DNA from: Pseudomonas sp. GCEP-101
GTDB lineage: Bacteria; Pseudomonadota; Gammaproteobacteria; Pseudomonadales; Pseudomonadaceae
Length of the DNA: 64,000 nt
NCBI RefSeq assembly: GCF_025133575.1
Contig: NZ_CP104011.1
Span: forward strand, 5,650,965-5,714,964
Reading direction: 5' to 3'
Numbering within the stretch: the stretch's first letter is position 1; every line of letters begins with the position of its first letter. The notes below the pieces were generated by a model that saw only the letters and a list, made by a program, of their open reading frames with translations, had not been told where the DNA came from and made no database searches. Positions 1 to 7,564 of this stretch are shown here, one piece after another. The position numbers were made by a program, and so were the translations under genes.

Positions 1-1175
1 AGCGCCTGCTTGGTGTACTCGGCCAGGCGCTCCCAGGCGCCGCCCTTCTCGCCATTGAGCAGGCGCACCCGCAGCGTGCTGACGTCCACGCCGGATTCGG
101 CGATCAGCGCCTTGGCCCTGGCCGGGTCATAGCCGTACTGCGGCAGCTTCGGATCGTGGAACGCGCCGAGGAACGGCCCGGCTGCCACGCGGCCGGTGCC
201 GAAGAAGATGTTGTCGACGATGAACTGGCGGTTCAGCGAATAGAGGATCGCCTGGCGCACCTTGGGGTTGTCCAGGCCCGGCTTGCGGGTGTTGATCTGC
301 AGGAAAGCCAGCCCTGGGTACAGCTCGTAGCCCTTCTCCGAGGCCTCGACGCCCGGCAGCTGCGACAGGCGCTTGAGGTCGGCGTAGTCGGCGTCGCCGC
401 TGCGCAGCACCTGCACCTCGCCGCGCTCGAAGGCCGCGGCGCGGGCGGCGGCGTCGGGGATGACGTGGTAGACGATGCCGTCCAGGTACGGCAGGCCCTG
501 GTGCCAGTAATCCGGGTTGCGCGCCAGGCGGATGTAGGCGCCGCGCTTCCACTCCTGGAAGACGAACGGCCCGGTGCCCACCGGCTTGAGGTTGTACGGG
601 TTGCTGCGGTAGTCGGTGCCGGCATACAGGTGCTTGGGCACGATGGGCCGCAGGCCGCTGCCCAGCGCCGACAGCAGCGGCGAGAAGGGCTTCTTCAACT
701 GGAACACCACCTGGTCGGCACCCTTGGCCTGCACGCTGGCCACGTACTCGGCGAAGAGACTCGCCATGCGCTTGTCCACCTCCGGATAGAAGTCCTGGAA
801 GCTGAACACCACGTCGTCGGCGCTGAAGGGCTGGCCGTCGTGCCATTTCACGCCCGGTTGCAGCTCGAAGGTGTAGGTCAGGCCGTCCGCCGACACCGTC
901 CAGCGGCGGGCCAGCACCGGTTGCGGCTTCAGGTGGGTGTCGAAGGTGATCAGCCCTTCGAGGATCTTGCCGCCGACGTACTGGGTGGCGACGTGGCTGA
1001 CCACCGCGTGGGACAGCGACGGCGGCTCCGGTTGCGCCACCAGGTCGAGCTGGCCGCCGCGGGTCGGCTCCGCCACGGCGGCGCCCGCCATGGCCAGGCC
1101 GGCCGCCAGCAGGCCGGCGAGCAGCCGGGCATGGCGAGGGCGTCGGGGCGCGCGGCGGAAGGTGGGACTGGACAT
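1..1175 (-). CDS. Peptide/nickel-type ABC transporter substrate-binding protein (SBP_bac_5 family), 3' end beyond window
   Basis: Periplasmic solute receptor for a DppA/OppA-like ABC importer. The start at 1175 follows AGGAG and gives an Arg-rich n-region (residues 6-17), a hydrophobic core (LLAGLLAAGLAMAGAA) and likely cleavage after AVA. The mature part reads as SBP family 5: a GGQLDLVAQPEP-like opening, WHDGQPFSADDVVFSF, a PVGTGPFVFQEW segment and YSLNRQFIVDN. 391 codons are visible against a usual 500-540, so the C-terminus and the permease genes lie to the left of the window. A canonical sigma-54 promoter sits 50 bp upstream, placing it in the same regulon as the TonB receptor operon. 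The ligand cannot be read from sequence; a peptide-like or glutathione-like sulfur compound is inferred from context only. Confidence 0.9.
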   Translation of the reverse strand, partial: MSSPTFRRAPRRPRHARLLAGLLAAGLAMAGAAVAEPTRGGQLDLVAQPEPPSLSHAVVSHVATQYVGGKILEGLITFDTHLKPQPVLARRWTVSADGLTYTFELQPGVKWHDGQPFSADDVVFSFQDFYPEVDKRMASLFAEYVASVQAKGADQVVFQLKKPFSPLLSALGSGLRPIVPKHLYAGTDYRSNPYNLKPVGTGPFVFQEWKRGAYIRLARNPDYWHQGLPYLDGIVYHVIPDAAARAAAFERGEVQVLRSGDADYADLKRLSQLPGVEASEKGYELYPGLAFLQINTRKPGLDNPKVRQAILYSLNRQFIVDNIFFGTGRVAAGPFLGAFHDPKLPQYGYDPARAKALIAESGVDVSTLRVRLLNGEKGGAWERLAEYTKQA

Positions 1176-1224
1176 GGAAGCTCCTGCAGGATCAGCGCCG
1201 CGAATCGGCTTTGCAGGGGCTTGA

Positions 1225-1239
1225 GCAAGCGCTGTGCCA
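1225..1239 (-). promoter_or_regulatory. Sigma-54 promoter (-24/-12) for the substrate-binding protein gene
   Basis: Read on the minus strand the site is TGGCACAGCGCTTGC, an exact match to TGGCAC-N5-TTGC with the GG and GC dinucleotides at the obligatory spacing. The start codon at 1175 lies 50 bp downstream. One of four such sites in the first 5 kb. Confidence 0.85.
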
Positions 1240-1249
1240 TGGGCCCGCA

Positions 1250-1290
1250 GGCCCTTCGCTGCGGGCTTTGCGGCACGCCTGCGAAGGGCC
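1250..1290. promoter_or_regulatory. Perfect 10-bp inverted repeat between the divergent sigma-54 promoters
   Basis: GGCCCTTCGC at 1250-1259 is repeated in inverse orientation (GCGAAGGGCC) at 1281-1290 around a 21-nt GC-rich loop. It lies just upstream of the leftward sigma-54 promoter. It could be a protein-binding site or a transcript hairpin; the sequence does not decide. Confidence 0.45.
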
Positions 1291-1322
1291 GCTGGTGCAA
1301 ATCACACAGTGCGGGCGGCGCA

Positions 1323-1340
1323 TTGCCTGAAAAGCAGCAA
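1323..1340. promoter_or_regulatory. Candidate enhancer-binding-protein site (UAS)
   Basis: TTGCCTGAAAAGCAGCAA is an imperfect inverted repeat about 85-100 bp upstream of the leftward sigma-54 promoter and about 145 bp upstream of the rightward one. It shares the TTGCTGC half-site with the elements at 4739 and 4819. Binding by the SfnR-like activator at 14054-15130 is an inference. Confidence 0.4.
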
Positions 1341-1401
1341 CCTGGCCGGATGAGCAGCGCATGCGGGGGTGCTCTGGGCTTTCTAGGCGGTGGCATGATG
1401 C

Positions 1402-1438
1402 TGTTCGCGAGCAAGACTAGGCGCCCCCTCGGTCCTAC
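1402..1438. repeat. REP-type element
   Basis: A TTCGCGAGCAAG half followed by GGCGCCCCCTCGGTCCTAC. The same 38-39-bp arrangement recurs at 3619-3657, at the end of the P1 peptidase gene. It belongs to the Pseudomonas REP family whose full palindromes occur at 3104, 3342, 3398 and 3574. Confidence 0.6.
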
Positions 1439-1484
1439 GAAAAGCAGGCGCTGTGGCGAACCGGAGCGCGCGACCAGGGCGACT

Positions 1485-1499
1485 GGCACAGGGTTTGCG
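1485..1499 (+). promoter_or_regulatory. Sigma-54 promoter (-24/-12) for the TPR protein gene
   Basis: TGGCACAGGGTTTGC matches TGGCAC-N5-TTGC exactly and ends 34 bp before the ATG at 1534, an ideal position for a short leader. It is divergent from the site at 1225-1239. Confidence 0.8.
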
Positions 1500-1533
1500 A
1501 CTAGTCTGCATCTTCTACGTGGAGCGGCAGCGC

Positions 1534-2919
1534 ATGACCCAGGACTATCTCGGCAACCCCATCGACAGCGAGCGCGCAGATACCCGCCAGGCCATCGATG
1601 ACTTCACCGGCGGCGTGCTGGCCTACCAGACCCGCGCGGAAAACATCCTCGCCGGCGCCGAGGCCGACCCGGCCTCGGTACTGGCCAACGCCTTCGCCGG
1701 TCTGCTGATGATGTTCGCCGAATCGCCGCAGGCACCCAGCCTCGCCGCGCGCTACCTGCAGCGGGCCTGGGCGGCCGGCCCCGGCATTCCCCGCGCCGAA
1801 CGCTATACCACGCTGCTCGCGGCCTGGAGCGCGGACGACCTGCCCGAGGCGCTGCGCCTGAGCGAGCTGTTGCTCGACGAGCACCCACGCGACCTGCTGG
1901 CGGCCAAGCTCAACCAGTATTTCGAATTCAACCGCGGCAACGCGCCGGCCATGCTGCGCATCGCCCTGAAAGCCGTGAAAGGGGCCGAGGATGTACCCCA
2001 GGCCTACGGCATGCTGGCCTTCGCCTACGAACAGTGCCACCTGCTGGAGGAAGCCGAAGCCACCGCGCGCTACGCCCTGCAACTGCTGCCGAGCGAACCC
2101 TGGGCGCAACACGCCCTCGCCCACGTGCTGCTGACCCGCGGCCGCATCGAGGAAGGCACGCAGTTCCTCGAAGAGGCCAGCGCCGGCTGGCAGGGGCTCA
2201 ACTCCTTCATGTACACCCACAACTGGTGGCACCTGGCGCTGTTCCACCTGGCGCGCGGCCACCAGCAGCGCGTGCTGGAGATCTACGACCGGCACGTCTG
2301 GGGCATCTTCCCCGAGTACTCCCAGGACCAGATCGGTGCGGTTTCGCTGCTGGCCCGCCTGGAGTTCGCCGGCATCGACGTCGGCCCGCGCTGGGAGGCC
2401 CTGCTGCCCTACCTGCGCGAACGCCGGGCGGATGTCGTGCAGCCCTTCCTCAGCCTGCAGTACCTCTACGGCCTGGCTCGCGCCGGGCAGGACGAAGCCG
2501 GCGAACTGCTCGATGCGCTCAGGCACCAGGCGCGGCAGGCGCCAGAGTTCAGCCGCGCCGCCTGGGCCGAGGTCACCCTGCCCGCCGCCGAAGGCCTGTA
2601 CGCCCATGCCCGTGGAGACTATGCGCTGGCCGCACGACGCCTGGGCCAGGCCTTGCCGCGCCTGGGCGAGATCGGCGGCAGCCATGCCCAGCGCGACCTC
2701 TTCGCGCTCATCGAGCTGGACGCGCAACTGCGCGCCGGGCACTGGCTGGCGGCGCAACAGACGCTGGAACTGCGCCGCCGCTACGACGCCCAGGACGTGC
2801 CGGGCAACCGCCATCTCGAGCGGGTCTACACCGCCCTCGGCCTGCCCCAGGAAGCCGCCCGCGCCGCCCGCCGGGTGAAGCGTGCGCTGGCGGAGAATCC
2901 GTATCTGAGCGCCCGCTGA
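1534..2919 (+). CDS. TTC38-like tetratricopeptide repeat protein
   Basis: 461 aa, cytosolic, no signal peptide or membrane segment. ATG 1534 is preceded by GGAG at 1521; a longer reading from 1453 would run through the sigma-54 promoter and is rejected. The protein is a helical-repeat solenoid (AYGMLAFAYEQC, WAQHALAHVLLTRG, QPFLSLQYLYGLARAG) with the NWWHLALFHLARG signature of the TTC38 family, which is widespread but biochemically uncharacterised. Its own sigma-54 promoter, of the same consensus as the uptake genes, puts it in the presumed organosulfur regulon. A scaffold or adaptor role is possible; nothing in the sequence indicates an active site. Confidence 0.85.
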   Translation: MTQDYLGNPIDSERADTRQAIDDFTGGVLAYQTRAENILAGAEADPASVLANAFAGLLMMFAESPQAPSLAARYLQRAWAAGPGIPRAERYTTLLAAWSADDLPEALRLSELLLDEHPRDLLAAKLNQYFEFNRGNAPAMLRIALKAVKGAEDVPQAYGMLAFAYEQCHLLEEAEATARYALQLLPSEPWAQHALAHVLLTRGRIEEGTQFLEEASAGWQGLNSFMYTHNWWHLALFHLARGHQQRVLEIYDRHVWGIFPEYSQDQIGAVSLLARLEFAGIDVGPRWEALLPYLRERRADVVQPFLSLQYLYGLARAGQDEAGELLDALRHQARQAPEFSRAAWAEVTLPAAEGLYAHARGDYALAARRLGQALPRLGEIGGSHAQRDLFALIELDAQLRAGHWLAAQQTLELRRRYDAQDVPGNRHLERVYTALGLPQEAARAARRVKRALAENPYLSAR

Positions 2920-2969
2920 AATCCGCTGTGGGAGCCGCTGTTGCCACCGGATAGATCTGTGTTTGCGCG

Positions 2970-3653
2970 TTCCCCTCACCCCAGCCCTCTCCCCGAGGGA
3001 GAGGGGGCAGATCGTGCCGGCGGGTGGTGGGGTTTCATCCTGCACCGCCCAGTCCCCTCTCCCGCTCGCGGGAGAGAGTCAGGGTGAGCGGCTGTTGATC
3101 GTGTAGGAGCGAGCTTGCTCGCGAACCGCCCTGCAGCAGGAGAGCGCCGACATTTCCGGGTTGGAGCAACTGTCGTCATCTGAAAGTCCGTGCCGATGCA
3201 TCCCCCTCACCCCAGCCCTCTCCCTCAGGGAGAGGGAGCAGTCCGAGCCGCCTGACGTCACGGTTTCATCCTGCGCCGAACGGTCCCCTCTCCCGCTCGC
3301 GGGAGAGGGTTAGGGTGAGGGTGAGGGGCTGTTGATCGTGCAGGAGCGAGCTGGCTCGCGAACCTCCCTGCAGTAGGAGTACGCCGACATTTCCAGGTAG
3401 GAGCGGACCTTGTCCGCGAAGTCTCACCCTTCACGCCAGCATTCAAGGATGAGCGCCCCAAACGGAACGGGCGCCATGCCCGGTGCATGCCGAAACGTGA
3501 CAGTGCCGCCGCGACGGATTTCGCGGACAAGGTCCGCTCCTACGCTCTGCCCCTGCAGCGCCGGCGTTGACCTGTAGGAGCGAGCTTGCTCGCGAAGCGC
3601 TTGACACCGCGACTGGCCTGTTCGCGAGCAAGGACTGGGCGTCCCCCTCGGTC
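2970..3653. repeat. REP-rich intergenic block with a duplicated ~190-bp unit
   Basis: There is no gene in this 734-bp gap. Two copies of a composite unit are visible at about 2972-3160 and 3205-3410. Each runs: CCCCTCACCCCAGCCCTCTCCC, then CCCTCTCCCGCTCGCGGGAGAG, an AGGGTGAG stretch, GGCTGTTGATCGTG, a REP palindrome (AGGAGCGAGCT..GCTCGCGAAC) and CGCCGACATTTCC. Additional REP palindromes follow at 3398-3420 (GTAGGAGCGGACCTTGTCCG), an inverted copy at 3522-3543, 3574-3597 and a REP-like element at 3619-3657 that overlaps the stop codon of the P1 peptidase. It separates the convergent TPR and peptidase genes, so it may also serve as transcription terminator. Confidence 0.85.
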
Positions 3654-4649
3654 CTACCGGGTGCGGGCCAGGTACACACCCCGCGCAATCGCCCGCGCCA
3701 CGCAATCGGCGGCGGCCGAGCCGATGCGCGACAGCTCCACCTGGCGGCGCTGGCCGTCCACCAGTTCGACCGCGCCGGAAGCCATGGCGAACAGGCTGTC
3801 GCCATCGAACGGCAGGTGCGCCGGGCGCACCGCGCGGGCGATGCCGTCCTGGGCCATGATCGCCAGGCGCTTGCACTCGGCCGTGGTCAGCCGCGCGTTG
3901 CACGCCACCACCGCCAGCGTGGTGTTGGCGCCGGCCTGCAGGCGCCCCATGGAGTCCAGCCGCGACAGCTCCGGCATCGGCTCGCTGCAATCCATGCGCT
4001 GGGTCGGCACGCGTCCGCCGAATTCGCCGCTCTGCTCCCAGGGCCAGGCCCAGAAGGTTTCGCCGTCGGGCATGTAGACGCTGCCGATGGGATTGGCCAC
4101 CACCAGCGCGCCCACCACCAGGCCGTCGCCCAAATCCAGCGAGGCCGAACCCAGCCCGCCCGGCAGCACGCCGGCCATGGCGCCGCGCCCGGCGCCCACC
4201 GCGCCGAGGGCGAACTCCACATCCAGGTTGGCCAGCGCCTCGCGGCCCAGCTCGCGATACGGCGGGTCGATGCCCCAGGCCTTGTCGCCGCCATTGGCGA
4301 GGTCGTGCAACACGGCTGCCGGCACGATGGGAATGGCCGGCGCGCCGGCCTTCAGGTGCAGGCCGACATCGCGCGCAGAGAGCTCCGCGCTCACCCCATC
4401 CGCCGCGCCGAGGCCGAACACCGAGCCGCCGGAAAACACCAGCGCATGCAGCCGCCCCACCATGTTCTGCGGCTCCAGCGCGGCGGATTCGCGCCCGCCC
4501 GGGCCGCCGCCGCGAATGTCGACGCTGGCGGTCCACACGCCGTCCGGGCGCAACACGGTGACCCCGGTGCGCACGCGCTCATCGGTGGCGTGGCCGACCA
4601 GCAGGCCGGGGATATCGGTGATCAGGTTGCGCGGGCCAGGTCTTGGCAT
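3654..4649 (-). CDS. P1-family (DmpA/ThnT-like) self-processing peptidase
   Basis: 331 aa. Start 4649 is preceded by GGAGAG. N-terminal NLITDIPGLLVGHATD and then GVTVLRPDG are characteristic of the DmpA/BapA/ThnT superfamily (Ntn-like fold, autoproteolysis into alpha and beta chains, aminopeptidase or amidase activity). Conserved blocks follow: DIRGGGPGGRE (44-53), SGGSVFGLGAADGV (73-86) and GAVGAGRGAMAG (149-160). The motif AGANTTLAVV (239-248) contains Asn242-Thr243, which matches the Asn-Thr self-cleavage site known in ThnT, so Thr243 is the predicted nucleophile. There is no signal peptide; it is probably cytosolic. It has its own sigma-54 promoter, divergent from the TonB receptor operon, so it may trim an imported amide or peptide-like substrate. 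Substrate is inferred, family is secure. Confidence 0.9.
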   Translation of the reverse strand: MPRPGPRNLITDIPGLLVGHATDERVRTGVTVLRPDGVWTASVDIRGGGPGGRESAALEPQNMVGRLHALVFSGGSVFGLGAADGVSAELSARDVGLHLKAGAPAIPIVPAAVLHDLANGGDKAWGIDPPYRELGREALANLDVEFALGAVGAGRGAMAGVLPGGLGSASLDLGDGLVVGALVVANPIGSVYMPDGETFWAWPWEQSGEFGGRVPTQRMDCSEPMPELSRLDSMGRLQAGANTTLAVVACNARLTTAECKRLAIMAQDGIARAVRPAHLPFDGDSLFAMASGAVELVDGQRRQVELSRIGSAAADCVARAIARGVYLARTR

Positions 4650-4685
4650 GCGTCTCTCCAGGCAGCAAGGGAAAGCAGCCTCCGA

Positions 4686-4700
4686 GCAAGGCCTGTGCCA
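4686..4700 (-). promoter_or_regulatory. Sigma-54 promoter for the P1 peptidase gene
   Basis: The minus strand reads TGGCACAGGCCTTGC, an exact TGGCAC-N5-TTGC match, 37 bp upstream of the ATG at 4649. Confidence 0.85.
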
Positions 4701-4738
4701 GTGCGCAGCCGGGCGGCCGAGCCCGCACGCACGCCGGT

Positions 4739-4754
4739 TGCTGCAAATGCAGCA
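4739..4754. promoter_or_regulatory. Candidate UAS palindrome (TGCTGC-N4-GCAGCA)
   Basis: TGCTGCAAATGCAGCA is a perfect 6-bp-arm inverted repeat. It sits about 40 bp upstream of the leftward sigma-54 promoter and about 130 bp upstream of the rightward one. Similar elements are at 4819-4834 and 1323-1340. Inferred target of the SfnR-like activator. Confidence 0.45.
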
Positions 4755-4818
4755 TTGCCCCCTCGCGCACGGCCCCCTCGCCACCGGCTGGGAGAAAAGC
4801 AACAGCCTGGCACCGCGC

Positions 4819-4834
4819 TGCTGCAAACCCAGCA
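4819..4834. promoter_or_regulatory. Second candidate UAS (TGCTGCAAACCCAGCA)
   Basis: It shares its first nine bases (TGCTGCAAA) and its AGCA end with the perfect palindrome at 4739 and lies about 53 bp upstream of the rightward sigma-54 promoter. The rest of the 4650-5061 intergenic region holds no gene. Confidence 0.4.
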
Positions 4835-4886
4835 GGGAATTTCCGCTAGCCCGTGCAAGCCCATGAAACACAAGGCCTTTCCGGGC

Positions 4887-4901
4887 TGGCACAGCGCTTG
4901 C
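4887..4901 (+). promoter_or_regulatory. Sigma-54 promoter for the TonB receptor/monooxygenase operon
   Basis: TGGCACAGCGCTTGC matches the consensus exactly and is identical to the site at 1225-1239. Transcription would begin near 4912, leaving a leader of about 150 nt before the ATG at 5062. Confidence 0.85.
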
Positions 4902-5061
4902 CTTGTCAGCGCCATGAGCTTGAGCCTGCCTTCCGACTGAACGCGACCAGTCCCTCCCAGCAACAAGCCGTTCGCCAACGCGGCCCCGATGCCGTCGACA
5001 CGATAACCCGCAGCGGCCACCCAGACGGGCGCCAGCCGGGAGCAAACCTTGGAGCGTAACC

Positions 5062-7509
5062 ATGAACCGAGTCACCCGTGCCCGGAGCGCATCGACCGCC
5101 CGCACGCTGTTCACCCACAGCCTTCTGTTCCTCGCCATCGGCCAGGCCCTGCCGGCGCTCGCCGCCGATGCCGATGTCGATAGCAGCAAGACCACCGCCG
5201 ACAACCGCCTGAGCACCGTGGTGGTGGTCGGCAACCGCGGCCAGGCCCGCACCCTGGCCGACAGCCCGGCGCCGGTGGACGTGATCTCCAGCAAGCAGCT
5301 GGAAGCCACCGGCCAGGGCGACCTGACCCGCGCCCTGAGCCGCGTGCTGCCCTCGCTGAACCTGCCGGCCTCCTCCGGCTTCGGCTCCACCTCGGTGGTG
5401 CGCCCGATCAGCCTGCGCGGCCTCAACGGCGACCAGGTGCTGGTGCTGGTCAACGGCAAGCGCCGGCACAACAGCGCCCTGCTCAACAACGGCACCTACC
5501 TGAACTCCGGCTCGCAGCCGGTGGACCTGGACATGATCCCCACCGCCCTGGTGGACCACGTCGAAGTGCTGCGTGATGGCGCCTCCGCCCAGTACGGCTC
5601 CGACGCCATCGGCGGGGTGATCAACGTGGTGCTCAAGCAGACCGACCACGGCGGCCGGCTGGCCACCACCTACGGGCAGAACTACGAGAACGGCGACGGC
5701 GAGACCGCGCGCCAGAGCGGCAACATCGGCTTCGAACTGGGCAACGAGGGCTTCGTCAATTTCGCCCTGGACTACAAGCACCAGAACGTCTCCGACCGCT
5801 CCGACAACGCGCCCTACACCGACTCCGCCGGCCACACCAGCCTGGAGCACACCTACTACGGCACCGGCCTGCCGAAGGTGGAGAACTTCAGCCTCGGCTA
5901 CAACGCCGAGCTGCCGGTGAACGACGCGCTGACCCTGTACTCCTTTTCCACCTACACCAACCGCGAATCGTCCAAGCCGCTGGCGTTCCACCAGCCGGCC
6001 AGCTTCAACGGCATCCCCACGCCGTACCCCGAAGGCATCGAGGACAACCTGCGGTTCATCGAGAACGACTTCCAGTTCGCCTTCGGCGGCAAGGGCGAGG
6101 CGGCCGGCTGGGACTACGACCTGTCCACCACCTATGGCCAGGACCATGCCCGCGCCACGCTGACCGACACCTACAACCTCAGCTACGGGCCGGACTCGCC
6201 GACCAACGTCGACACCGGCGTGAAGACCTTCAGCCAGTGGACCAGCAACCTCGACCTGACCCGCGCCTTCGACCTCGGCCTGGCCAAGCCCACGCAGATT
6301 TCCTGGGGCCTGGAACACCGCTACGAGAACTACAAGATCGGCAAGGGCGAGTACGCCTCCTACGGCTACGGCGACTACCAGTACGGCGCCAACGGCGCGC
6401 TGATCGCCCCCGGCACCATCTCCGGCGCCGGCACCACCCCGGCGGACGCCGCCTCCAAGGGCCGCACCAGCTACGCCGGCTACGGCGAGATCGGCCAGGA
6501 CTTCACCGACAAGTGGCACGTCGACCTCGCCGGGCGCTACGAGCACTACAACGACGGCTCGGGCGTGACCACCAACGGCAAGCTCTCCACCCGCTACCAG
6601 CTGACCCCGATCCTGGCCGTGCGCGGCACCGCCAGCACCGGGTTCCGCGCGCCCTCCCTGGCCCAGCAGATCTACAGCTCGACCTCGCAGAGCAGCGTCA
6701 ACGGCAACCTGATCGACTACCGCAACGTGGCGGTGGATTCGGACGTGGCCAAGGCCTTGGGCGCCTCCACCCTCAAGCCGGAGAAATCCACCAACTACAG
6801 CATCGGCCTGACCCTGCAGCCGACCCCGGCCAGCAGCCTGACCATCGACGCCTACCAGATCAAGATCCGCGACCGCATCGCCCAGACCGGCTACCTGGGC
6901 GGCACGCCGGCCATCCAGGACATCCTCGCCGACGCCGGGCTCAACCCCAACCAGTACGTCACCTACTTCACCAACGCGCTGGACACCACCACCCGCGGCG
7001 TCGACATCGTCGGCGACTTCCGCCAGGAGCTGGGCGCCTACGGCAGCATCCGCTACAACGCCGGCTTCAACTGGAACACGACCCAGATCGACAAGATCCA
7101 CGCCTCCTCCGTGGCCCAGTCCGCCCTCGGCCCGGACGGCGGCTACGACCGCCAGCGCCAGGGCAACCTCAAGCACGGCCAGCCCGAATCACGCCTGCTG
7201 CTGGGCGCCGACTGGAGCATCGGCCAGTTCGACGTGAGCCTGAACCTGACCCGCTACGGGGAGTACACCCAGTACGGCACGGCCGAGGTCTACGACCGCA
7301 CCTTCGACCCGCAGTGGATCACCGACCTCAACGTCGACTACCACCTGACCCGCAGCCTGACGCTCACCGCCGGGGCGAACAACCTGTTCAACGTCTACCC
7401 CGACCGCACCCACCTGCCCAGCACCTCCGGCGCCTTCCCGTACGGCAACTTCTCGCCCTACGGCACCACCGGCGGCTACTGGTACACGGGCCTGGCCTAC
7501 AACTTCTGA
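5062..7509 (+). CDS. TonB-dependent outer-membrane receptor
   Basis: 815 aa. ATG 5062 follows GGAG at 5050. The signal peptide ends in LPALAA near residue 34. A TonB-box-like segment (RLSTVVVVG) precedes the plug domain (SPAPVDVISSKQLEATGQGDLTRAL, SLRGLNGDQVLVLVNGKRR, VEVLRDGASAQYGSDAIGGVINVVLK), then a long beta-barrel with many aromatic-alternating strands and a C-terminal Phe (GLAYNF). It transports a scarce substrate across the outer membrane using TonB/ExbBD energy. As first gene of an operon of flavin monooxygenases under sigma-54 control it most likely imports the sulfur compound they attack; there is no siderophore gene nearby to suggest iron. Confidence 0.93.
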   Translation: MNRVTRARSASTARTLFTHSLLFLAIGQALPALAADADVDSSKTTADNRLSTVVVVGNRGQARTLADSPAPVDVISSKQLEATGQGDLTRALSRVLPSLNLPASSGFGSTSVVRPISLRGLNGDQVLVLVNGKRRHNSALLNNGTYLNSGSQPVDLDMIPTALVDHVEVLRDGASAQYGSDAIGGVINVVLKQTDHGGRLATTYGQNYENGDGETARQSGNIGFELGNEGFVNFALDYKHQNVSDRSDNAPYTDSAGHTSLEHTYYGTGLPKVENFSLGYNAELPVNDALTLYSFSTYTNRESSKPLAFHQPASFNGIPTPYPEGIEDNLRFIENDFQFAFGGKGEAAGWDYDLSTTYGQDHARATLTDTYNLSYGPDSPTNVDTGVKTFSQWTSNLDLTRAFDLGLAKPTQISWGLEHRYENYKIGKGEYASYGYGDYQYGANGALIAPGTISGAGTTPADAASKGRTSYAGYGEIGQDFTDKWHVDLAGRYEHYNDGSGVTTNGKLSTRYQLTPILAVRGTASTGFRAPSLAQQIYSSTSQSSVNGNLIDYRNVAVDSDVAKALGASTLKPEKSTNYSIGLTLQPTPASSLTIDAYQIKIRDRIAQTGYLGGTPAIQDILADAGLNPNQYVTYFTNALDTTTRGVDIVGDFRQELGAYGSIRYNAGFNWNTTQIDKIHASSVAQSALGPDGGYDRQRQGNLKHGQPESRLLLGADWSIGQFDVSLNLTRYGEYTQYGTAEVYDRTFDPQWITDLNVDYHLTRSLTLTAGANNLFNVYPDRTHLPSTSGAFPYGNFSPYGTTGGYWYTGLAYNF

Positions 7510-7523
7510 CCCGGCGCAAGCCA

Positions 7524-7546
7524 GCGGGCGCCCCGACGGCGCCCGC
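7524..7546. other. Intercistronic hairpin between receptor and monooxygenase genes
   Basis: GCGGGCGCC at 7524-7532 pairs perfectly with GGCGCCCGC at 7538-7546 around a 5-nt loop. No T-run follows, so it is not a clear intrinsic terminator. It may attenuate read-through or stabilise the mRNA between the receptor and the enzymes. Confidence 0.55.
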
Positions 7547-7564
7547 CCGAACGGGAGACACGAC

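Noticed and set aside
3567..4940. Rightward frame opposite the P1 peptidase
   Set aside because: Shadow of a well-recognised family on the other strand, running over a REP block and a sigma-54 promoter.
4906..7176. Long open frame antisense to the TonB receptor gene
   Set aside because: Low-complexity Val/Gly/Ala-rich mirror translation of a GC-rich gene; the receptor strand has signal peptide, plug motifs and a terminal Phe.
5062..7509. Siderophore receptor assignment for the TonB protein
   Set aside because: No siderophore biosynthesis, Fur box or iron ABC genes nearby; the sigma-54 promoter and monooxygenase operon point to a sulfur-type substrate.
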